Shown here piece by piece: positions 16,789-25,111 of a stretch of 64,000 bases of DNA. Made by a program: the position numbers and the translations under genes. The notes below the pieces were generated by a model. It ran no database searches. It was not told the origin of the DNA and was given only the letters and a program-made list of their open reading frames with translations. Position 1 is the stretch's first letter. Each line of letters begins with the position of its first letter. The stretch comes from Comamonas thiooxydans (GTDB lineage Bacteria; Pseudomonadota; Gammaproteobacteria; Burkholderiales; Burkholderiaceae_C). The DNA lies in NCBI RefSeq assembly GCF_002157685.2, contig NZ_AP026738.1, positions 3,038,001 to 3,102,000 on the forward strand, written 5' to 3'.

Positions 16789-18684
16789 TCAGGCTTTTGA
16801 CAGAACGTAGCGACCCGGAGCATCTTCGATGGCTTCATAGGCACGTGCACGACCATAGCTCTTGGGAGCCGCGAGCTGCTTGCCTGCATGGCTGCCCAGC
16901 CAGGCACTCCAGTCCGTCCACCAACTGCCCGGATACTCCGTGGCCTCGGCCAGCCAATCGTTGAACGCCTCAGGAAATTCGCCATCCTCGCGCAGCCAGT
17001 GGCTGCGCTTGTTCTTGGCCGGCGGGTTGATGACGCCGGCGATATGGCCGGAGGCCCCCATCACGAAACGACGCTCACCGCCCAGTACCTGCGACGAGGC
17101 ATAGGCCGCCGCGACAGGAACAATGTGATCCTCGCGCGAGCCGTAGATATAGACCGGCATCTTGAGCTGGCTCATGTCGATCTTCTCGCCGCACACGGTC
17201 AGCACGCCGGGCTTGATCAGATTGTTCTCGAGGTAGAGATTGCGCAGATACCAGGCGTAGAACGGGCCGGGCAGATTGGTGGAGTCGCTGTTCCAGTAAA
17301 GCAGATCGAATGGCGGCGGCGTCTCGCCCTTGAGGTAGTTGCCCACCACATAGTTCCAGACCAGATCGTTCGGGCGCAGAAAGCTGAAGGTGGATGCCAT
17401 GTCCTGGCCCTTCATCAGCCCGCCCTTGCCCATTTGCATCTCGCGCAGGCGCACCATGTTTTCATCGATGAAGATGTCCAGAATGCCTGTGTCGCGAAAG
17501 TCGATCAATGTGGTCAGCAGTGTCATGCTGGCGACGGGAAAAACATGGGCCTCCACCTTGGCCGCAGCAGTCTTGTTGCCTGTCTTTGCAGCCGCAGCGC
17601 GGCTGCTGCGGGCCTTGGCAGCTTGCGGCTGTCCATGCTCACGGGCATGGCGTGCAGCCAGCACTGCCATGGCAGTGGAAAGCATGGTGCCGCCCACGCA
17701 GAAACCCAGCACATTGATCTGCGGCGCCTCGCAGATATCCTGAACCGTGCTCACAGCCTTGAGCACGCCATCTTCAATGTAGTCATCCCAGCTCTTGTGC
17801 GCCTGGCTTTCATCGGGATTGCGCCAGCTGACCACAAAGGTGCGATGCCCCTGACTGACGGCATAGCGAATGACGGAGTTGTCCGGCTGCAAGTCCAGAA
17901 TGTAGAACTTGTTGATACAGGGTGGCACCATCAGAAAAGGCTTCTCGAACACCTTGGCAGTCAGCGGCTTGTATTCGATGAGCTGGAACAGCTCGTTCTC
18001 GAAAACCACTGCGCCTTCGGTGGTCGCCACGTTCTTGCCCACGGTGAACAGGCTTTCGTCGGTCATGGAGACATGACCCTGGCGCATGTCCGCCAGCAGA
18101 TTGGCAATGCCCTGAGCCAGGCTCTCGCCCTTGGTTTCAACAACCTTGTTGAGCGCATCGGCGTTCAGCGCCAGAAAATTGCTGGGGGCCATGGCCGCCA
18201 CCCATTGCTCGACCGCAAAACGCACGCGATTGCGCGTTTTCTCATCGCCCTGCACCGCTTCGGCCATACCGGTCAGCATGCGACTGCCCAGCAGGTAATT
18301 GGCTGCGGCCATCGATGCAACGGGATTGGCACTCCATTCGGGCTTGGCGAAGCGCTTGTCCTTGGCCAGCAGGGCCTGAATCTGTTTGCCATCTGCCAAC
18401 GACTGCACCGACTGCAGGTATTCCTGCTGCAGCCCCTGCAGTTTGGCCGCATCGAACTGCACCGCCTGAGCCGAACCCGTTGCCATCTGGGGCATGGCCG
18501 ATTGCATGGCATCCATGATTCCAGCCCAAGGGTTGGGTGCAGCCCCCAGACCTGGCACGGCACTGAGCCCCATGGGAGCACCGGACTGCATCTGCTGAAG
18601 CGTCTGGAGGCTCTTGCTCCACTGCTCCTGCCAGAATTGTTGAATGGATTGGCCAGCCTGGCCCCAGCTCGGGTCAAAATTCAT
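16789..18684 (-). CDS. phaC: Class I polyhydroxyalkanoate synthase
   Basis: A 631-residue PHA synthase that polymerises (R)-3-hydroxyacyl-CoA on granule surfaces. The nucleophile is Cys329 in the lipase-like box LGFCVGGTM. The catalytic His is in GASGHIAGVINPP, and the Asp is in YGSREDHIVP. The N-terminal domain has WAGIMDAMQS- and NFLALNADAL-type segments. Compared with the Ralstonia enzyme, an Ala/Lys-rich stretch of about 35 residues (roughly 346-382) is inserted just after the nucleophile helix. It is first in the phaC-phaA-phaB order. Confidence 0.93.
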   Translation of the reverse strand: MNFDPSWGQAGQSIQQFWQEQWSKSLQTLQQMQSGAPMGLSAVPGLGAAPNPWAGIMDAMQSAMPQMATGSAQAVQFDAAKLQGLQQEYLQSVQSLADGKQIQALLAKDKRFAKPEWSANPVASMAAANYLLGSRMLTGMAEAVQGDEKTRNRVRFAVEQWVAAMAPSNFLALNADALNKVVETKGESLAQGIANLLADMRQGHVSMTDESLFTVGKNVATTEGAVVFENELFQLIEYKPLTAKVFEKPFLMVPPCINKFYILDLQPDNSVIRYAVSQGHRTFVVSWRNPDESQAHKSWDDYIEDGVLKAVSTVQDICEAPQINVLGFCVGGTMLSTAMAVLAARHAREHGQPQAAKARSSRAAAAKTGNKTAAAKVEAHVFPVASMTLLTTLIDFRDTGILDIFIDENMVRLREMQMGKGGLMKGQDMASTFSFLRPNDLVWNYVVGNYLKGETPPPFDLLYWNSDSTNLPGPFYAWYLRNLYLENNLIKPGVLTVCGEKIDMSQLKMPVYIYGSREDHIVPVAAAYASSQVLGGERRFVMGASGHIAGVINPPAKNKRSHWLREDGEFPEAFNDWLAEATEYPGSWWTDWSAWLGSHAGKQLAAPKSYGRARAYEAIEDAPGRYVLSKA

Positions 18685-18888
18685 GCTTACATCCTAGTCA
18701 AGGCAAGCGACCGACGATCTCAGGGTCTGGGGACGCTTGCGGAATCTGCAATACGGCTCACACGGCGGCATTGTCACCTATGTGCCAGGCAGTTCCGACA
18801 AGAAGCGGCCTCATTTTGTCGTTGTGAAGCTGTTTTGACACAAAGCAACCCGGAGCCAGCATGCTTTCTGGCTCATTACAGAAACACC

Positions 18889-19203
18889 ATGTACCTCATT
18901 GCCATCGCCTGGATGTACGTTGTCGTGATGATGACGATCGCCGAGGCCGCCAGCCCCGGCGGCACCCTGCTGGGTGCATTTTTCACCTTTGTGCTCTATG
19001 GTCTGCTGCCACTTTCCATCGTGCTCTACATACTGGGCACGCCGGCCAGGAAGCGCCGTCTCAAGGCCCGGCAGGAACAGGAAGCGCTAGCTGCAGAACA
19101 CGCGCCCCCCAGCCCAGGCTCAGGCGTCGCGCCAGATACTGGCAGCCAGCCGCCCGCTGCCGCCCAGACGGGCGGCGTCGCGCCGGTGCGAGAAGAAACG
19201 TGA
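18889..19203 (+). CDS. Small two-helix inner-membrane protein
   Basis: A 104-residue protein with two hydrophobic segments (MYLIAIAWMYVVVMMTI, and about residues 28-49), a basic TPARKRRLKARQEQE stretch, and a Pro/Ala-rich tail. The composition suggests two membrane helices with a cytoplasmic tail. I do not recognise a function. Its last 84 bases overlap the end of pgeF on the opposite strand. The ribosome-binding site is weak. It is divergent from phaC across a 204-base gap. Confidence 0.6.
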   Translation: MYLIAIAWMYVVVMMTIAEAASPGGTLLGAFFTFVLYGLLPLSIVLYILGTPARKRRLKARQEQEALAAEHAPPSPGSGVAPDTGSQPPAAAQTGGVAPVREET

Positions 19204-20037
19204 TGCATTGCTGACCGTGCACCAGGGCAGACTGCCATCGTTGCCGAAGATCGCAGCAATGCCCAATGCAGCAAGCCGCTGGCGTGCCAGCTGCGCCAGA
19301 TCGGCCAGATATTTGGTGCTGCTGCCCGGTACCGGCACAAAGTGTCGTGCCGCCTCGGCGTCATGCGCCACGAAGATATCGCGCACTTCGCCCCCCACTT
19401 CGAAAGACTCGGAACCTATGCATGGGCCTAGCCAGGCCTGGGTGCGGGCGGCAATCCGGAACGGCTCCGTATCGGCCGCTGAAAGCGATGGCTGCGCCTG
19501 CACTTTCCGGGAAAAAGACTCGAAAAGCATCTCCAGCACACCGCCCGGCAACGGCCCCTCAGACTGCTGTCTGCCGGGAGGCATGCCGGCCAGGCCACGC
19601 CAGCCCGCATGGGCCGCGCCCACGACCAGCCCCGAATCATGGGCCAGCAACACGGGCAGACAGTCCGCCACCATGACGGTGCAGACCACGCCTGCATCAT
19701 CGGTCACACAGGCATCGAAGGCCGCACCATTGGACTCGGCCACATTGCCTGCGTCCAGCGTCAGCACATCCACGCCATGCACCTGCTGCAAGAACGCCGT
19801 GCAGGCACCGGGGGTACGGGTCTGCAGCACCGCGTTGAACAGTTCACGGTTGCGGCGCACGTGAGCGGGGTTGTCGCTCACGTGGTCGCCCAGGTTCATA
19901 CTGCCCCAGGGTGCCTGACTGACGCCGCCCTCGCGCGAGGTGCAGATGGCATGCACGCCGGGCAGAGCCGGCCAGTCAGGGACCAACCAGGAGTCGGGCC
20001 AGAGGTCCGGAGGGCCCGGCCTATAGGTCTTGCTCAT
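19120..20037 (-). CDS. pgeF: Peptidoglycan editing factor PgeF (laccase-domain, YfiH family)
   Basis: A 305-residue protein of the polyphenol-oxidase/laccase-domain family; PgeF prevents wrong amino acids from staying in cell-wall precursors. Metal-binding and catalytic signatures are FLQQVHGVDVL, VMVADCLPVLL (Cys) and AAHAGWRGLAG (His), with LGPCIGSESFEVG and FSHRRD near the end. The start MSKTYRPGPPD is preceded by GAAGAGG; an upstream start at 20103 is less likely. The end overlaps the small membrane protein gene on the other strand, and its start is 10 bases from the GST-like gene end. Confidence 0.87.
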   Translation of the reverse strand: MSKTYRPGPPDLWPDSWLVPDWPALPGVHAICTSREGGVSQAPWGSMNLGDHVSDNPAHVRRNRELFNAVLQTRTPGACTAFLQQVHGVDVLTLDAGNVAESNGAAFDACVTDDAGVVCTVMVADCLPVLLAHDSGLVVGAAHAGWRGLAGMPPGRQQSEGPLPGGVLEMLFESFSRKVQAQPSLSAADTEPFRIAARTQAWLGPCIGSESFEVGGEVRDIFVAHDAEAARHFVPVPGSSTKYLADLAQLARQRLAALGIAAIFGNDGSLPWCTVSNASRFFSHRRDAARLGGSGRLAASIWRDA

Positions 20038-20047
20038 GGCGCCCTCT

Positions 20048-20713
20048 TCACTCCGCATCCGGACAGGCCGAAGGGTGAGCCTGCTGGAAAGCCGGCAGCG
20101 CATTGCAGCGCTCCGCCACGCCCATCAGACGCGGAAGTCCGTCCAGATTCACATTGAAGCGCTGGGCATTGAAGATCTGCGGAATCAGACAGCATTCGGC
20201 CAGGGTCGGCGCATCGCCCCAGCATAACTCCGAGGGCGGCAAACCATCAGCCATGCGTTCGGCATCCAGCAGCGCCAGTTGACGCTCGAAAGCTTCCAGG
20301 CCGGAGCGCACCCAGTGCGCATACCAGCCCGTCTTGGCTTCATCGCTTGCACCCATTTCATGCACCAGATACTTGAGCACGCGCAGATTGTTGAGCGGAT
20401 GGATCTCACAAGCCACCATCTGCGCCAATGCGCGCACATGGGCACGGCCCAGTGCATCTCTGGGCAGCAATGGTGTTTCAGCATGCGTCTCATCGAGATA
20501 TTCGATGATGGCCATGGACTGCGTGAGCCAGTGCCCCTCGTCCGTCACCAGTGCAGGCACCAGCGTGTCGCCCACATGGGAGGCATAGGCCGCAGCCTTT
20601 TGTTCGCCGCGCACCAGATGCACGGGCACAGAGTCATAGGACAGCCCCTTGAGTTGCAGCGCAATGCGCACACGATAAGAGGCGGAAGAACGGAAATAGG
20701 TATGCAGCTTCAT
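20048..20713 (-). CDS. Maleylacetoacetate/maleylpyruvate isomerase (zeta-class GST)
   Basis: A 221-residue glutathione-S-transferase-type isomerase. The N-terminal thioredoxin fold contains RSSASYRVRIALQLKGL, the SSxxxxRVR signature of MaiA and NagL, and LTQSMAIIEYLDETH for glutathione binding. The reaction is a glutathione-dependent cis-trans isomerisation of a ring-cleavage product. The divergent neighbour belongs to the fumarylpyruvate hydrolase type, which points to the gentisate pathway (NagL-like) more than to tyrosine breakdown (MaiA). The gentisate dioxygenase is not in the window. Confidence 0.85.
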   Translation of the reverse strand: MKLHTYFRSSASYRVRIALQLKGLSYDSVPVHLVRGEQKAAAYASHVGDTLVPALVTDEGHWLTQSMAIIEYLDETHAETPLLPRDALGRAHVRALAQMVACEIHPLNNLRVLKYLVHEMGASDEAKTGWYAHWVRSGLEAFERQLALLDAERMADGLPPSELCWGDAPTLAECCLIPQIFNAQRFNVNLDGLPRLMGVAERCNALPAFQQAHPSACPDAE

Positions 20714-20875
20714 GATGCGAGCAGCATAGCGCGAGCCGCACGGACTGGCATTTTCCCTAGGGCCGGAATACGTAAAAGCCGTCATCTGCCACGCCGTCTC
20801 CGGGCCTGCATCGTGGCACACTGCTTGCCACATCAACCATTGCTGATTTCAGCGCGTGTTCCTGCCGAGGACTTC

Positions 20876-21571
20876 ATGAGTTACGTGTTCAATCCCCCTG
20901 CCGTTGCCAGCCTGCCTGTTGTGGGCCGCGGCGAGCGCTTTCCCATTCACCGCATCTACTGCGTGGGCCGCAACTATGAGGATCACGCCAAGGAAATGGG
21001 CTTTACCGGCCGCGAGCCGCCGTTCTTCTTCATGAAGCCTGCGGACGCGACCGTGGCAGTGGAAGCCGCCAGCACCACCACCGTGGCCTATCCCACGCTC
21101 ACCCAGAATCTGCACCATGAGATCGAGCTGGTCGTTGCCATCGGCAAGGCAGGCAAGAACATCAAGGCAGCCGATGCACTGCAGTACATCTACGGCTATG
21201 CCGTGGGTCTGGACATGACACGTCGCGACCTGCAGAACGACATGAAGAAGCAAGGCCGCCCCTGGTGTATCGGCAAGGCTTTCGAGCAATCAGCCCCCAT
21301 AGGCCCCATCACGCCGGTCGATCAGGCAGGAGACATCGTCAACGCCGAGATTTCGCTGCAGGTCAATGGTGACTATCGCCAGCGCAGCCACATCCACAAG
21401 CTGATCTGGAATATCGCCGAAACCATTGAGCATCTCTCCAGCGCCTGGGAACTGCAGCCCGGCGACCTGATCATGACCGGCACCCCCGAGGGCGTGGCCG
21501 CCGTGGTCAAGGGCGATGTGCTGGAAGGCGCAGTCACCGGACTTGAATCCATCAAGATCCAGATCGCCTAA
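20876..21571 (+). CDS. Fumarylacetoacetate hydrolase-family protein, likely fumarylpyruvate hydrolase
   Basis: A 231-residue FAH-family hydrolase. Metal-binding acids are visible in HHEIELVVAIGK and in GYAVGLDMTRRDLQ, and the fold core in WNIAETIEHLS and PGDLIMTGTPEGVAAV. Its length and IYCVGRNYEDHAKEMG start resemble NagK, which splits fumarylpyruvate into fumarate and pyruvate. It is divergent from the isomerase gene, with 162 bases between the starts, so a shared control region is likely. A strong terminator follows. Confidence 0.82.
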   Translation: MSYVFNPPAVASLPVVGRGERFPIHRIYCVGRNYEDHAKEMGFTGREPPFFFMKPADATVAVEAASTTTVAYPTLTQNLHHEIELVVAIGKAGKNIKAADALQYIYGYAVGLDMTRRDLQNDMKKQGRPWCIGKAFEQSAPIGPITPVDQAGDIVNAEISLQVNGDYRQRSHIHKLIWNIAETIEHLSSAWELQPGDLIMTGTPEGVAAVVKGDVLEGAVTGLESIKIQIA

Positions 21572-21613
21572 GAATCCCTGGCGCACAGGCCGTTGGCGCC
21601 GGCCAGGTACTCG

Positions 21614-21646
21614 GGGAGTCACACCGCAAGGTGCGACTCCCTTTTT
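21614..21646 (+). terminator. Rho-independent terminator
   Basis: GGGAGTC-A-CACC and GGTG-C-GACTCCC arms around GCAA run into TTTTT. It ends the hydrolase transcript. Confidence 0.85.
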
Positions 21647-21647
21647 C

Positions 21648-21690
21648 ATAGCTGTTTGCGCATGTTGTACACGCGCTAGCGGCCTGATTT
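21648..21690 (+). repeat. Dispersed ~42-bp repeat, reference copy
   Basis: ATAGCTGTTTGCGCATGTTG, then TACACGCGCTAGC and GGCCTGATTT. It lies between the terminator and the NUDIX gene. Related copies occur at 2494-2534, 9188-9229, 13371-13412 and, shortened, 7983-8013. Confidence 0.6.
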
Positions 21691-21705
21691 GCTTATAGTT
21701 GCGGA

Positions 21706-22266
21706 ATGATTTTTCGCAGCCCCATCAAGTTCTGTCGCAATTGCGGCGCCGCAGTCACCTACCGCGTTCCTGACGATGGGGATACGCGCGAGCGTGCCGT
21801 TTGTCCGGCCTGCCACACCATCCACTATGAAAACCCGCTCAATGTGGTCGGCACCCTGCCCGTGATGGACGACGGGCGCGTGCTGCTGTGCAAGCGCAAT
21901 ATCGAGCCGCGCCGCGGCAAATGGACGCTACCTGCAGGCTTCATGGAGCTGGCAGAAACCACCAGCCGCGGAGCCCAGCGCGAAACCGACGAGGAAGCCG
22001 GAGCCGACATCGAGCTGGGCAGGCTGTTCAGTCTCATCAACGTGCCCCAGGTAGGACAGGTCCATCTCTTCTATCTGGCCCGCCTCAGAAGCACACAGTT
22101 CTACCCCGGCCCCGAGACCATGGAGGCCCAGTTGTTCGCCGAGGCAGACATTCCCTGGGAAGAAATCGCGTTTCGCACCGTCAAGCTCACCCTGGAGCGC
22201 TTCTTTGCCGACCGCAGGGCCGGCGTGCTGGAGCAGCCGCAGGTGCACTGCATAGACCTGCTCTGA
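21706..22266 (+). CDS. NUDIX hydrolase with N-terminal zinc ribbon
   Basis: A 186-residue protein. Residues about 9-40 carry two Cys pairs (FCRNCGAA and VCPACHT), a zinc ribbon. The NUDIX box runs from GFMELAETTSRG through QRETDEEAGAD and fits Gx5Ex7REUxEExGU fully. Zinc-ribbon NUDIX enzymes hydrolyse nucleoside diphosphate derivatives such as NADH or ADP-ribose; the exact substrate cannot be read here. It is monocistronic; the start is just after a dispersed repeat, with weak ribosome-binding sequence. Confidence 0.85.
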   Translation: MIFRSPIKFCRNCGAAVTYRVPDDGDTRERAVCPACHTIHYENPLNVVGTLPVMDDGRVLLCKRNIEPRRGKWTLPAGFMELAETTSRGAQRETDEEAGADIELGRLFSLINVPQVGQVHLFYLARLRSTQFYPGPETMEAQLFAEADIPWEEIAFRTVKLTLERFFADRRAGVLEQPQVHCIDLL

Positions 22267-22414
22267 ATCTGCCAGATTGGTTACCCACTTTCTCACAGAA
22301 AACACCGCTCTGTCTTGGGGGGACAGAGGAAGTTGTCCGACGCCAGACTCACTTCTACAGGCTAAAAATTACCAATAAATACAAATTGCGTGTGATCTGA
22401 CATACCTCCTACGC

Positions 22415-22465
22415 AATACCGTGAAAGGTCAAGCCATGAGAGCGGGCATCGTGACGGTATTCTGA
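22415..22465 (+). promoter_or_regulatory. Candidate structured leader with mini-ORF upstream of a GGDEF/EAL gene
   Basis: AATACCGT (22415-22422) and ACGGTATT (22454-22461) are perfect 8-bp arms closing a 31-base interior with further pairing potential (GCC near GGGC). Inside, an AAAGG site precedes a mini-ORF encoding MRAGIVTVF (22436-22465). It lies about 100 bases before the GGDEF/EAL start. It may be an RNA switch, a leader peptide or an operator; I do not recognise a known riboswitch class. Confidence 0.35.
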
Positions 22466-22563
22466 TCGTCAGCAGGCACATTGCCTTCTGGCTGTTTCAT
22501 ACCAGTCTGCCTTGTTGATGCCCTGACTCATGCATTTACAGTCAATTTACTGGATGAGGCGTC

Positions 22564-25038
22564 ATGAAGGCATCTTTGAGCCCCACACTGAAGTCTCAAC
22601 AGTTGCTGCAGCGCGTCTGGGCTTTTGCGCTCCTGGCACTGATCCTGATGCTCAGCGCCAGCTGCAGCCTCTATCTGCTCTCCGCCGTGCGAGCTTTCGT
22701 CAACGGAGAAAGTCTCTGGTCCAAGGCCCAGAAAGATGCGATTTACTCGCTTTCCCGCTACGCGGATGAAGGCAACCCGATCGACTTCGCCCATTACCAG
22801 CGGGCCTTGCAAGTGCCGCGTGGCGATGCCGAGGCACGCATTGCCCTCTACGACAAGCCCCTGCGCCTGGACCTGGCGCGCAAAGGCATAGAGCAAGGCC
22901 AAAACCACCCTGATGATGTCAGCTCCCTCATCTGGCTGCTGCGCACATTCCGCTATTTCAGCTGGGTGCAGGAGCCCGTCGCGTACTGGAAGATGGGTGA
23001 CGAATACCTGAATCAGCTCGATACGCTGGCCCAGGAAATCCGGCATGGATACGAGGTCGGCAACATCAGCCGCGAAAACATTGCCACCTGGAAGCGCGAG
23101 ATCGACCTGATCAACCAGGGCGTGACGGCCCTGACCAGGGCCTTCAGCGACTCTCTGGGCGAAAGCTCGCGCAACATCGTCTGGCTGCTGCTCGCCCTCA
23201 ACGGCGCCCTGGCCATTGGCCTGGTGGGCCTGTGGGTCTGGAATACCTGGCGCCTGATCCTGCTGCGAGAGCAGGTTCAAGACGGCCTCAACAGCGAAAA
23301 AGAGCGCGCGGAGACCACGCTGGCAGCGCTCAGCGATGCGGTCATCACCACCAATGCCAAGGGCATGGTCAACTATGTCAACCCCGCCGCCATAGGCCTG
23401 CTGGGTCTGCAAAAGCAAAGCTATCTGGACAAGCCCATCAAGCAGGTGCTGCAGTTCTACACCATGGACGCCTCCATCACCAGCGAAGGCCTGCTCGCAC
23501 AGCTTGTCAATGACACCAAAGAAACCACCGTCGTGCGCGACGAGCAAACGCACTGGGTTCGCCGCACCGACCACAGCATCGTGCCGGTCAAGGTGCTGGG
23601 CTCCGCCATGCAGCGCGATGCCCAGGCATCGGGGGCGGTGTTCGTGCTGCGCGATGTGTCGCGCGAGCAGCAGTACATGGACCAAATTTCCTGGAATGCA
23701 CGCCATGACACGCTGACGGGTCTGGAAAATCGCGGGGAATTCGAGCGGCGGCTGCAAAAAATGCTGACCCAGGGTCTGCACCAGGTCAAGCCCTACGCTC
23801 TTCTCTACATCGACCTGGACCAGTTCAAGCTCATCAACGAAACCAGCGGCCATGCCGCTGGTGATGAGGTGCTGTGTGAAGTCTCTCGCATGTTGCAGGC
23901 CAATCTGCGCGAAACCGATTGCCTGGCGCGCATGGGCGGTGACGAATTTGCCGTGCTGCTGGAGAACTGCCCTCCTTCCAACGTCGCGAGCATTGCCGAG
24001 AAGCTGCGCCTAGCAGCCCAGCAACTGCAAACCACCTGGGGAGAGAAGATATTGCGCACCGGTTTTTCGATCGGTGCCGTGCATGTTCCCGGTGATGCGG
24101 TCAATGCCTCCGACCTGCTGCGCATGGTCGATATGGCCTGCTATCAGGCCAAGGAGCGCGGGCGCAACAAGGTCTTTTTCTACAAGGCCGAGGACGGAAT
24201 CTACAGCCGCTATGTCAGCGAGATGGAATGGGCCACACGCATTCGTACCGCACTGGACGAAGACCGCTTCTGCCTCTATGCCCAGAGCATTGCACCGCTG
24301 CAGGCCCGCAAGCACAGCCGGCACAGCGGCATGCACTTCGAAGTCCTGCTGCGCCTGCGCGATGAAAACGGCCAGATCCTGGCCCCCGGCCATTACATAC
24401 CCGCCGCCGAGCGCTACGGCCTGATGCCATCGCTTGACCGCTGGGTGATCACTAGGGCCCTGCAGACACTGGCGCAGCAGCCCGGACACGCCAAGCTGGT
24501 GGAAACCTGCGCCATCAATCTCTCCGGTCCCAGCCTGGACGACGACGGCCTGCTGGAATTTGTGAAGGAGCAGTTGCAGCAGCACGGAATTGCACCGCAA
24601 AAGCTATGCTTCGAAATCACCGAAACCAGCGCCATTGGCAACCTCAGCAACGCCACACGGCTGATTCAGTCGCTGCGCGCCCTGGGTTGCCGTTTTGCCC
24701 TGGACGACTTCGGTGTCGGCATGTCGTCGCTGACCTATCTGAAGCAGTTGCCCGTCGACTACCTCAAGATCGACGGCGGCTTTGTACGTGACATGCTCAA
24801 GGACAAGGGAGACCACGCCATGGTGGAGATGATCAATCGCATCGGCCAGACACTGGGCAAAAAGACCATTGCCGAGTTCGTCGAGAGCCGCGAGATCGCC
24901 GAAGAACTCATGACCATGGGCGTGGATTATGTGCAGGGCTACGCCATCGCCCGCCCCAAACCCATGACCGCCGAATACTTTACCCCCACGCAGGAAAACC
25001 AATTGCCGCAGTGGTGCGGGGCTCTGGCCATGGGCTGA
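22564..25038 (+). CDS. Membrane diguanylate cyclase/phosphodiesterase (PAS-GGDEF-EAL)
   Basis: An 824-residue c-di-GMP enzyme. One transmembrane helix lies near residues 17-40 and another near 205-228, with a ~165-residue periplasmic sensor of unknown type between them. A PAS domain (about 245-365; SDAVITTNAKGMVNYVNPAA) leads to a GGDEF domain with intact GGDEF at 458-462. The EAL domain begins with EVLLRL at 593, a permitted EAL variant. It keeps INLSG, FEITETS, the LDDFG loop near 714 and QGYAIARP, so both activities may be intact. An unusual leader lies upstream and a strong terminator follows. Confidence 0.88.
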   Translation: MKASLSPTLKSQQLLQRVWAFALLALILMLSASCSLYLLSAVRAFVNGESLWSKAQKDAIYSLSRYADEGNPIDFAHYQRALQVPRGDAEARIALYDKPLRLDLARKGIEQGQNHPDDVSSLIWLLRTFRYFSWVQEPVAYWKMGDEYLNQLDTLAQEIRHGYEVGNISRENIATWKREIDLINQGVTALTRAFSDSLGESSRNIVWLLLALNGALAIGLVGLWVWNTWRLILLREQVQDGLNSEKERAETTLAALSDAVITTNAKGMVNYVNPAAIGLLGLQKQSYLDKPIKQVLQFYTMDASITSEGLLAQLVNDTKETTVVRDEQTHWVRRTDHSIVPVKVLGSAMQRDAQASGAVFVLRDVSREQQYMDQISWNARHDTLTGLENRGEFERRLQKMLTQGLHQVKPYALLYIDLDQFKLINETSGHAAGDEVLCEVSRMLQANLRETDCLARMGGDEFAVLLENCPPSNVASIAEKLRLAAQQLQTTWGEKILRTGFSIGAVHVPGDAVNASDLLRMVDMACYQAKERGRNKVFFYKAEDGIYSRYVSEMEWATRIRTALDEDRFCLYAQSIAPLQARKHSRHSGMHFEVLLRLRDENGQILAPGHYIPAAERYGLMPSLDRWVITRALQTLAQQPGHAKLVETCAINLSGPSLDDDGLLEFVKEQLQQHGIAPQKLCFEITETSAIGNLSNATRLIQSLRALGCRFALDDFGVGMSSLTYLKQLPVDYLKIDGGFVRDMLKDKGDHAMVEMINRIGQTLGKKTIAEFVESREIAEELMTMGVDYVQGYAIARPKPMTAEYFTPTQENQLPQWCGALAMG

Positions 25039-25055
25039 CAGCAGCGCACGCCAAT

Positions 25056-25086
25056 ACAAAAAACGACGCCTTAAGCGTCGTTTTTT
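25056..25086. terminator. Bidirectional terminator between convergent genes
   Basis: ACGACGC-CTTAA-GCGTCGT is flanked by A- and T-tracts. It serves the GGDEF/EAL gene and the convergent YgiQ gene. Confidence 0.85.
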
Positions 25087-25111
25087 GTCGGCGGCAGTCA
25101 GGCTGCAACCA

